A stretch of 64,000 nt of DNA. Origin: Aspidiotus rigidus. Taxonomy: Eukaryota > Arthropoda > Insecta > Hemiptera > Diaspididae. Under the pieces are notes generated by a model. That model was not told the DNA's origin. It ran no database searches and saw only the letters and a list, made by a program, of their open reading frames with translations. The DNA lies in assembly GCA_035079385.1 (NCBI GenBank), contig JAVHKY010000034.1, positions 1,798,001 through 1,862,000 of the forward strand, in the 5' to 3' direction. A program made the translations under genes and the position numbers. Below, piece after piece: positions 21,539 through 37,685 of the stretch (its first letter is position 1; every line of letters starts with the position of its first letter).

Positions 21539-23134
21539 TTGTGGGGGACTACCCTGATTAGCCTGAGTATTTACAGGTTTCGGATTACGTTGTCCTTGGT
21601 AATTTGGTTTATTTTGCCAACGATTATCAGGTCGACGGTTTCCTGGGAAATTATTTAGATCAGTTCTACAAAATCTGGCAAAATGATTCGGCTTATTACA
21701 ACGGAAACAAATGATTGTGCGCCTGTATGTACTGGCGTTAGGCGGGTTAGGTCTCATAGAACCAAATGGTTGCCTATATGCCTGCGCGTACGATTTGGGT
21801 GCGTTCATGCGTGCTGGTTGTGAAAAATAGGATCTATTAAAGTTGTTGTTTCTCGGATTAAAAGAATTTGCACTGCGTTGCATAGGCAAAAAACGCTGAT
21901 TGTTCATGTTTCTCCACTGGTGTTGCGGCGTAAAATTAATTTTTTCTTTCTCTTCATTCGAAGTCTTTGTATCATCGTTCTGTTTCTTGGTGCTCTCGCG
22001 TATTTCTTGCAATGTCGCCAATATTTCAGTGTTCTCATCTTTGTATCGCAAAAAATTTTTCTGAATTGTCTGCAAATTTTTCATGAAACGTTCCACTGTA
22101 TCGATATCACGATGTAAAATTTCTGTACGAAATTTAGGGAGTAGGCCATTACAGATTTTGCTGATTATTGCTTGATCAGACATATTCTGGTTGATTTTCT
22201 TGCATATTCGTTCAATTTTCGTAGCGAATACCACTGCGTCGTCTTCAAGTTTCTGCTTCATTTGCGACACAATTAATTCGTAATCATCTTCCGTTTTCTT
22301 ATATTTAGTCTGGAGTTTCTCTTTGAGCGTATTCCAAACCAATCCTCGTTCGGATAAAACATTATTGAGAACGTACTCGTAAGCATCTCCCTTCAGATAT
22401 TTTAAATATTCGCGACATTTTATTTCGTCAGACCAATTATTTAAAGCTGATAATCTTTCAAAATTGGTGATATGATCTGCAATATCCTCTGTGGGTTTTC
22501 CAAAAAATTCGTAAAAAGATGATAATTTCGACGTTTTGATCTGAAGCGCCTGAATTAGTGCATTTAATTGTGCCGCGTCCATAGTATTAGTAGGCTTTTT
22601 TGGCGTAGACAAAGAGGGTAACGGTATTATGGGAAAACTGGGTGTGGCACTTTGTGAGCTCGATGTATCTGCGTTGGTGTTTGGGTTGGCGATGAACGAC
22701 GGAGTAAGAATATTATTATTTGATGACGGAGCAAAGAGAGAATTGAAATCGAAATTTAGATCAAGTTTTGCTGATGATGCAAGATTGCGTGGTGATAGAG
22801 ATTGAGGAATGCGACACGGGCTAGAATTACGAAGATACGCAATACGTTCGTTAAATGTCTGGATTGCAATATTCGCTTGTGTTTGATCAACTTGAATATC
22901 CCGCGTACCGTTAGGATCTGCTCGGGATTCTTGGAATAATCTATCCAGATAACTACAAACTTCGGTTGAGTTTTCAAAATGTCTTTTGAGAGCTTCTCTT
23001 TTTTGATCAAGAGGGAAACGATCTTTTTTATTTACTTTGTACTGAGTTATTAATTCTTCGATATTAAGCTGAAAAGTTTCGGCTATATGCGCACATTCAG
23101 AATTACGGAGTTGTGAAAAAAAGGCTTTAGGCAT
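21527..23134 (-). CDS. gag: Gag polyprotein
   Basis: 535 codons from an ATG at 23134 to a TGA at 21529-21527. The central region (about 190-370) is capsid-like, with FYEFFGKPTEDIADHITNFE and repeated helices; a basic, Asn/Gln/Arg-rich segment follows. One CCHC zinc knuckle (CFRCNKPNHFARFC, residues 476-489) marks the nucleocapsid. Gag packages the element RNA and forms the particle. The last codons contain the A AAA AAC slippery site, so gag stops two codons after it unless ribosomes shift into pol. Confidence 0.93.
   Translation of the reverse strand: MPKAFFSQLRNSECAHIAETFQLNIEELITQYKVNKKDRFPLDQKREALKRHFENSTEVCSYLDRLFQESRADPNGTRDIQVDQTQANIAIQTFNERIAYLRNSSPCRIPQSLSPRNLASSAKLDLNFDFNSLFAPSSNNNILTPSFIANPNTNADTSSSQSATPSFPIIPLPSLSTPKKPTNTMDAAQLNALIQALQIKTSKLSSFYEFFGKPTEDIADHITNFERLSALNNWSDEIKCREYLKYLKGDAYEYVLNNVLSERGLVWNTLKEKLQTKYKKTEDDYELIVSQMKQKLEDDAVVFATKIERICKKINQNMSDQAIISKICNGLLPKFRTEILHRDIDTVERFMKNLQTIQKNFLRYKDENTEILATLQEIRESTKKQNDDTKTSNEEKEKINFTPQHQWRNMNNQRFLPMQRSANSFNPRNNNFNRSYFSQPARMNAPKSYAQAYRQPFGSMRPNPPNASTYRRTIICFRCNKPNHFARFCRTDLNNFPGNRRPDNRWQNKPNYQGQRNPKPVNTQANQGSPPQKNE
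21533..21539 (-). promoter_or_regulatory. -1 ribosomal frameshift heptamer A AAA AAC
   Basis: In gag phase the codons are CAA AAA AAC GAG TGA. The heptamer A AAA AAC is canonical X XXY YYZ. Slipping back one base reads AAA AAA CGA GTG, which is exactly the phase of the pol frame. The gag stop is 4 nt beyond the heptamer. I could not assign a downstream pseudoknot by eye. Confidence 0.85.
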
Positions 23135-23594
23135 TAGGAAACAGTTTGTAATACATTGGAATGAGAGAGAGAATGCACCATATAAAATGAACGTACCTCT
23201 GCGATTGATGACGTTGACGATTTCTGCGGACGCGACGAAAAATGGGTGCGTCAGTGAAATGTACTCGGAATGAACGGGATTGTCAGTAATTTAACGCGTA
23301 CGATTATTACTGTTCAAATCGACACGAAGATAAAAATCTCGCGATTTTGTTGCACTCTTTTACGTCTCAAAATCTGATGCTTTACAGGTAGCCAATTTTT
23401 TGAGAGCAAAAACGTAAGGATTTTTAAAGTGGTCCCGATCAGAGCTGTTTCTTTACAGGTAGACAATCTCTTCACGAGTGAAACTGGTCAATGGCTGTTT
23501 CTTTATAGGTAGACAATACATTGACCCAGTAACCTCTTCAAAGTCCTTCACAACGCGAACATTATACTTCAAGACTTTGAAAAAAAAACTTTTT
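23135..23594 (-). promoter_or_regulatory. Untranslated leader with three repeated phrases
   Basis: About 460 nt between the primer site and the gag ATG. The plus strand contains three spaced copies of (GTTTC/GC)TTTACAGGTAG(A/C)CAA at about 23379-23393, 23449-23467 and 23499-23517. They resemble each other more than the intervening DNA. Possible packaging, insulator or translation signals; the function is unknown. Confidence 0.5.
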
Positions 23595-23607
23595 TGTTCG
23601 GGCGCCA
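23595..23607 (-). promoter_or_regulatory. Primer binding site, tRNA-Lys type
   Basis: Minus strand TGGCGCCCGAACA, six bases inside the 5' LTR edge. It is complementary to the 3' end typical of lysine tRNA (UGUUCGGGCGCCA), as used by many gypsy-group elements. Confidence 0.88.
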
Positions 23608-23613
23608 CTATTA

Positions 23614-24370
23614 TGTGATGAAGGTATAGTTGGACCTTCTCACATCCTAAGGGCTTTATGTAAAACGCGACACGAAGAGTATTAGGCTTTTATTGAAAAG
23701 TAAGACTTGACAAGGAAAGACTATAACATCGGAATATTCAAAAGATAGTAGCTGAAAATGTAACAGAATGCTCGTAAGCATACAGATACATGGGTTTATA
23801 AAGGTGGCTATTGAAGGGGGAAACTAGGAGCTAAATGGGGATAACCAATAATATTGTCTTAAATCTAAGGGGAGTAAATAGTGTCGTGTGCAAACTAACG
23901 TAAAGGGTACATAGTCTTATACATAAGTGCATATAATATAATAGATAGTAACGTGTGCAAAATAGAAGTAGGGATATGGATAGATAAAACGGACTAAGAA
24001 CTGGAAGGAGACTACTAAAGGGAAATTGGGGAGTTAGTGGGAGTACGTATAAGTAGGGATAAAATAAGTGGGAGTTAGGATAAGGAATATACAACTTAAT
24101 CATACGTATGGTTAAATCTAAGTGGGGATAAAGTAGGGATACTTAAAGATACGTTATAATGGAAAAGTGGGAATATGATATGTGTGTACTAGTGTACGTG
24201 TATATTGTAACATTGTATGCGTTAAGCCTAATAATTATTTTACGTCGAACAAAAGGTCTACAACGCTCGTTACGATTGTGACGTCATGGACATGAATAAA
24301 AATACCGTTTGTTGTATATTTACATACGTTGGACAGTTATACGTGGCGCGATCGACCAGATCGCGTCACA
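23614..24370 (-). repeat. 5' LTR
   Basis: 757 bp, TG..CA ends, the partner of 15990-16746. It should hold the RNA polymerase II promoter and the poly(A) signal; no clear TATA was assigned. Confidence 0.95.
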
Positions 24371-24541
24371 ATATGGTAGGAGGGGGACTTTAAAAAATTC
24401 CTATCATATATGGCTCGAGAGTCGAAAGTTTTCCAAGTTTTTTGCTGGACGGCGGATGGTGCGCGGCAAATTTCTCAAAAAGCCCCCAGTAGAACAGGTC
24501 CCCTGTTAACAATCCCCCTCGCCCTTATACATTGAACACGA

Positions 24542-24700
24542 CTAAAAATAAAAACCATCATCATCGCCGTCATTGTAACCATCATCAGAGTCAGAGGCTG
24601 ACTCTTCGTTTTCCCGTTCATTATTGACAGTTGTGGGTGCAGCATTTAAACATAAAACGCCAAGACAGTTGGCGCATAGACCCGAACATTTCAATCCTTG
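24542..24700 (-). CDS. Possible terminal exon with an acidic tail
   Basis: After an acceptor-like TTTTTTCAAG near 24700 the minus strand is open to a TAG at 24544-24542. It encodes a short Cys cluster (CSGLCANCLGVLC) and an acidic tail (ASDSDDGYNDGDDDG). No upstream exon joins in phase with confidence and I do not recognise the family. It could be the last exon of a decayed gene whose other exon is at 25601-25446, but the phases do not match directly. Confidence 0.28.
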   Translation of the reverse strand, partial: QGLKCSGLCANCLGVLCLNAAPTTVNNERENEESASDSDDGYNDGDDDGFYF

Positions 24701-24785
24701 AAAAAAGAAGAAAAAACATGAAGTGGAACACATTTATATGCAGCCTCACTTCATTTTCGATGAAGAAAAGGTCGATAATTACATT

Positions 24786-24881
24786 TCTGATTAATGACGC
24801 GGGTCAGTGCAATATTTGACGGATGCGAAGTGCATTATGATGGCAATCTTTCTCTTAGCTTTGTGATAATTATCAGGGGTT
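24786..24881. repeat. Direct duplication, copy 1
   Basis: About 95 bp (CTGATTAATGACG .. TTTGACGGATGCGAAGTGCA .. CTTAGCTTTGTGATAATTAT), repeated at 25387-25474. In this copy the splice donor present in the other copy is lost (AAG followed by AGAAAG instead of GTAAAG on the minus strand). Confidence 0.75.
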
Positions 24882-25386
24882 CAAACCCCCATAAAAAAAA
24901 TGTTCGAGGGGGATTCAGCGGGATTCTTAGAGGGTCGTTCTAGACATCATTCTCTACCATTTTCAGCCATCAAAGTTTTTATGTCACGGAATGCTTTTAT
25001 TTCTCATATTTGTGTCTAATTCGCCTACACTATTCGTATTATCGAAAAATTATATCCTATAAATCGTTTAAACACTTCAAGAGAATCGATAACTGAAAGA
25101 ACTAATTCTAATAATGAAGTATCGAGTTATCTACAATTAATTGAAAATCTTGATTCTTATGGCCAAAAGAATTAATCGTCTTCCAGAAATTCAAGCGAGT
25201 GCGGCGAGACAGGAAGGCGATTCTAGCGCTACCAAATAGGGAATCAACTTTTTTGAAGGGAAAATATTTCATACAAAAAATTAAACTGTGAAATGAACAC
25301 AAAACCCAAATAATTACCTGTCCACACTGTCTAGAATATGAAGAGGGATGGAAATGGTAGAATTAAAACACCGCCCAATCGATTTC

Positions 25387-25474
25387 TGATTGATGACAGT
25401 GCAATTTTTGACGGATGCGAAGTGCATTATGATGGAAATCTTTACCTTAGCTTTGTTATAATTATGAGGGTATT
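25387..25474. repeat. Direct duplication, copy 2
   Basis: Partner of 24786-24881. It spans the 3' end of the exon at 25601-25446 and the start of its intron. Confidence 0.75.
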
Positions 25475-25601
25475 GACCAGAAGAGGGGTCATGCCAATAA
25501 AAGGAGCCAACTAATGGACCTTGAACAAAAAGACAAGACTCTTTCGAAGTGCGAACTTTGCGATTCCATTCTGAGGGAGATACGTAATATTCTTGCATCA
25601 T
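25446..25601 (-). pseudogene. Lone GGCT-like exon
   Basis: A 52-codon open stretch ending at a GTAAAG donor in phase 0. From CLFVQGPLVG to the donor is exactly 30 residues. In both modules of the gene at 10.6-12.1 kb the distance from the equivalent Cys to the phase-0 donor is also 30 residues, with a similar start (C-[LV]-F-V-x-G) and a Pro-Ser segment. Upstream of the ATG pair there is an in-frame TAA and no signal peptide. No clean following exon is found, although a W-containing frame at 25200-25140 could be a decayed one. Probably a gene fragment. Confidence 0.5.
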
Positions 25602-25893
25602 AGTCTTTTATTTATGATCAGCTGAAAAATCTGTAGATTGATGGGATTTTGTTAACAATAACGAATTTATTTGTGTGCTAGAAAATACAAAATACACAAA
25701 CACAACAAAGATTTAAAATTCAACAAAACAAATGATTTGTATAATTATGTATACTGTAGACAATATTGTTCTTTTTTTTTGAGCTTGGTAGAATGACTCT
25801 AAAATATTATTCTACGCGTAATCATTGATTGAAAATTCACGACCAATAAACTTACGACTTTTAACAGAAAATTATAGTCCTGTAGGATGTATG

Positions 25894-25899
25894 TTTATT
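25894..25899 (-). terminator. Poly(A) signal of the carboxylesterase gene
   Basis: AATAAA on the minus strand directly after the stop codon at 25902-25900, which implies a very short 3' UTR. Confidence 0.5.
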
Positions 25900-33866
<7,967 letters not shown>

Positions 33867-36800
33867 CCACGCGTGATCTCCAATAAAAATCTGAAAATTC
33901 GCAATGCTGTAATTCGACTACTCGCCACGTGTGGTGATCTTACCGTCGAGCGTACGAAAATGAGGAAAATATGGGTATTATAAAAAATTTAAGGTAGGAA
34001 AACTATCAGGCTTTCGGAGAAAAAACGGTTCAATATGTAAATTTTATTCCGCTAACATTTATAAAGACGAGTTCACAACATGGTGATATCGACAACCGGT
34101 CCGCTCGTAGAACTTTTCTCATTTAGATTTGAAAATTTTGAGCAGTTAATTGATACGATGTGCCGAAACGTTAGATACAACACTTATCTTTGAAAAATCA
34201 AGATTTAGCGACGTGTAGCAGCCGAGACAAAATCGAGTTCATCAACCGCTCGTTGCCTCATCCCGCGGCAATATTATTTGTTTAAAATACTGCTAGATCG
34301 GTAGTTTATGAATATTTTTGTTTATTGCATCGAATTTCACGAATACATTTCACGATTACGAACTGTTACCTACTTTTTTTTAACGGCCCCTATTCTGCCC
34401 TCTATTAACAGGAAATCCGTTGTGCGCGGAGGGTTATTTTGAAAAATTTACCGGTTTTCCGGTAAAAACTGACCCACCCGAAATTTTTCCAAGTTCCAAC
34501 GCCTGCTGAAAAAGATGATTAAAGAACGTATCAACTGTCATCTCGCATGTGCGGATGGTACAATGCTGGTCATTGTGGAAGTAAATAACAAGGAATCACT
34601 GGAAGTAAGGGTCACTGGGGTGGTTGAGCTGAAATCAAATACTTGCAAAAAGTCAATCTGAAACCGAGATTGTAGTGCTAGACACAATTGAAGTCAACAT
34701 CAGGAATACCGTATTAACTTCTCTCGAAGTACCTAATGAAGTATTTGGGTGTGAAAATGTACTGTCGTCTCAGGTGGGAAGCCTATCTTCCTTACATGGA
34801 AAAATAACCCAGTATAATACTGTTTAACATATTGAATCTGTGCCAAAATTTAATGCATTTGAATATTCGGCAGAAGCACGCAATGGAACAGTATAAGCAT
34901 ACTACCGATACGCTGCCACATGGTACAGAACAAAAAAGTGAGATTTTTTGGCAGAGCCAAATAAAATGTTTCATGTCTACTAGAAAGTGACCTCATTTAT
35001 ATGTTGGAGGCCACGTCTGCTTTGTGATGAAATCATGACCTAACTCGTGAATTCTTCTCATAGAGACGTAACTTACGCACCGTTCTTGATGTACTATAAG
35101 ATGAACTATCCAGCTTAAGGGGGCTCACTTGGTTCGCTCGTTCGCCACCGTTCTTGGATCAATATAGGCGTAGTGAACTGTACGGGGGGGAGGGGTGAAC
35201 GAGCTTGTCATAATATACGCGCAGTGTACTGTAAGTCAAGCTATCTAGTCCACGAGGGGCTCACTCGCGATATCAAAATTGGTGGCGTCATTAGCTCGTG
35301 ACGTTATAACCATCATGATGGCTGCTGGTGACGTCATCAGCATTCATAACGTCATCCACTTGGACTGTCTCTCTCCTATTCTCGGGATCACTCACTCCGC
35401 TCGAAAGCAATGTTAAAAGTGCTGATGATATCATAGGCAGCCGGGTGATGACGTCACACGTAAAGTCTTCCTTATTCTGTTCTATTCTCGGGGTCGTCAC
35501 TCTGTTTATAACCTCCCAACAGTCTACATTACACTACACTCAATAGTAATACTGCTCGAGTCTCCCTACACTAGGCCTCCGGGTCATCGCTAATGACGTC
35601 AATACTTGCAGATTTCAGAATTGGGGTACCACTCTGTAGCCTCCATTATACTGGACTATAAAGTATACTAAACTGTACCAGGCCCATTATTAGCCTTCAT
35701 GAAAACAGGCCTAACATAGGCCTAACGTACACCGTATACTGATGAGGAATTTTTCGGTATAAAAGCCTATACTAAACCACTTATAGATTACAAGCTTGAG
35801 CGAGGAGGTGGTTTGAACTCGCAAATTTCATTCTTAAGCTCGGGGTCACGGTTAATAACGTCACCAGCTGATGACGTCATAGTTAAAGGGGGCCTGAAGG
35901 TCACGGCTGATGACGTGCCAAAGTTTATTATAAGGGAAAACATGAAATATAGTATACAGGATTATTAAGAGTAGAAGGCGACTCGCAAGGGTAGGGTGAC
36001 CTTGCAAATTTTGGAATTACGTGCTAGGATTTAGGACTCGTGGAACTGACAGATTTTCAGAATCATGTGTAGAGTTCCTTTCCGGGGGTGGGGGAGCCAC
36101 TCGCGGAAGTTCTGTGAACTTGCAAATTTTGAAATTAGGAACTAGGATTCAGGAACGATGAAACATATCAAAAGTGAAAATGATGTACATCGGAAAATGG
36201 CGCTACGCATCGGATGCCTGATATATATAGAACCACATCATATAACGAAGCCTACGCTATTGTGAGGCAACCCTTTGGTACTGGTCACCATGGCACGAGC
36301 CATTCTCACTGCGACAAGAAAGGGATGGCAGACTCACTGGGGTCCTTCCAAAAGGCAGAGAGACAACATCATAATTAATAGACCACTTCGATCTAAAGAT
36401 GCTTCGACTTTGACAACGATGGTGATGAGATACAGCTACTGATGTTGGTATAATGACCAGAAGTTGGAGCCGCTGCTGCATCTTAAAAGTGAAATAGTGA
36501 ATTCTTATACAAGCCAAGCCCTGTCAGGGCACGGATGCTTGAGGAACTACCTTAAAAAAAAATACTTCGTAGCGAAGTTCGTTGCAGCAAATGGAAAAAA
36601 TAGCTAAGAACGCCATAAGATAATGCCTCAGATTCAGCGAGGGATGCCCAGAAATCTCGGACTGGGAGAAATCTGAAGTCCGAAGCTATCTAAGGAAAAC
36701 AATTTAAGCTTTGTGGGCTGTCGAGCTGCTCAAAGTTTGAGAGAAGCGTCAATAATCTTGAAAACGCACGAGCCGACCAAAGGGTTACATCCAATAATCC

Positions 36801-37290
36801 TTCACCTAGAAGACCACAGTGATTCGGCGGGTTGAACCTCTAAGACAACCGCTCCTGGTGGTCTTTTGACGCGACCACTAGACAGGGCGTGGTGAGGGAT
36901 ACAGGCGAGAAATCATCTAGATGCACGTAGTGTGCGAAGGGAAAGGTAGCGGAGGAAGAACAATGGAACCCAGATCCTTGCACTAAGAAGCGACTGTTGG
37001 GTGAAGTTCCCTGCGCAAAGGAGTAATGTGTAACCAGAACAATAAATTTCCCGCAACCGTAGAGACTGAGTGTCAAAAAAAAATATTCCTTTGCACGAGT
37101 GCAATGGCGGTGGGGAACCCGCTGTCCCAATTAATAAATATGGCTTGAGGGTAAACATTTTTCAAACCGCAGTAATCTAATTTAAATTAGGTTAATAATA
37201 TCATGAAATTTGGGCGCAGCAGGACCCAAATGGATGGAGATTTTCCTGAGTTCTCTTCTCCATCATTATATAAAGCTTGAGGGTCAGCAT
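33867..37290. other. Intergenic stretch between carboxylesterase and Penelope copy
   Basis: No recognisable gene. Upstream of the carboxylesterase ATG lie an E-box CACGTG (near 33935) and a TATAATA-like run (near 33980). A cluster of TGACGTCA-like motifs is listed separately. Other frames up to 96 codons show no domain. Confidence 0.45.
35285..35925. promoter_or_regulatory. Cluster of TGACGTCA-like motifs
   Basis: At least seven GACGTCA/GACGTTA/GACGTGC phrases in about 640 bp: near 35300, 35330, 35348, 35448, 35595, 35855-35878 and 35910. Several sit in the longer phrase CTGATGACGTCAT. They resemble CRE/ATF sites but may equally be decayed tandem repeats. Confidence 0.4.
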
Positions 37291-37329
37291 TTTAAGTTAC
37301 ACTCATATATACGTCCCTTTCCTACCATG

Positions 37330-37495
37330 TGCATGTCGGAAGTCAAAATTCTTTCAAATCCCTTTCTTATCACATACAGCTCGAGAGTGGAAAGTTTTAT
37401 TTTTGAAGTCCCCTCCAATAGTCGAAATTTTTCCAAGTCCCCCTCTTATTATATAAAGCTTGGAGGCTGAATTCTTCCAAGTCCTCCCCCTTATA
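37330..37495. repeat. 45-bp-type units, left of Penelope copy
   Basis: About three degenerate units (AGCTCGAGAGTGGAAAG, ATAGTCGAAATTTTTCCAAG). The array is cut at CCTCCCCCTTAT and resumes beyond the retroelement at 39714. Confidence 0.65.
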
Positions 37496-37685
37496 GAATC
37501 AATGCGTTTTTTAATTTTACGGTCATCCATCATAGAGAAATATACTCGCAAAGAGTAACGAAACCAAATACTAGAACCGCAATAAAACAAACAAACCGAG
37601 CGCTTTCGGCTAAACAGCCATTCTCACGGTATAGAAAGCGACTGAACCCAACACCAACAAGAACGAGTAACAACGAACGAGGAGG

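Larger units (their letters stand above)
15990..24370 (-). mobile_element. Ty3/gypsy-type LTR retrotransposon with a third ORF
   Basis: An 8381-bp element read on the minus strand. The 5' LTR is 24370-23614 and the 3' LTR is 16746-15990. Both are 757 bp with TG..CA ends, and I see one difference (C at 16689, T at 24313). The host sequence ATATG (15985-15989 and 24371-24375) flanks both sides as a 5-bp target duplication. Order of parts: LTR, tRNA-Lys-type primer site, leader, gag, pol by -1 frameshift, third ORF, polypurine tract, LTR. PR-RT-RH-IN order with a GPY/F-like tail places it in Ty3/gypsy (Metaviridae). Gag and pol frames are uninterrupted, so the insertion is recent and possibly still competent. 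Confidence 0.95.
15797..24508. mobile_element. Two-ended minisatellite element (copy c), split by the retrotransposon
   Basis: The left A end (ACGGCTTCCTTAACGAAG .. TTTATGAGTCATATGAG .. AAGGAAGCC) lies at about 15797-15910. The right B end (GGACGGCGGATGGTGCGCGG .. AACAGGTCCCCTGTTAA) lies at 24440-24508. Without the 8.4-kb insertion it would be about 325 bp, close to copy a. The insertion point is inside a 45-bp unit, at CTCGAGCTATATATG, duplicated as ATATG. Confidence 0.7.

Noticed and set aside
24860..24895. GGGGTTCAAACCCCC resembling a tRNA T-arm
   Set aside because: No A box, anticodon arm or acceptor pairing at the right distances; read as a chance palindrome.
35735..35765. ACTGATGAGGAATTTTTCGG as a possible hammerhead core
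   Set aside because: The stem II partner and the GAAA box are missing.
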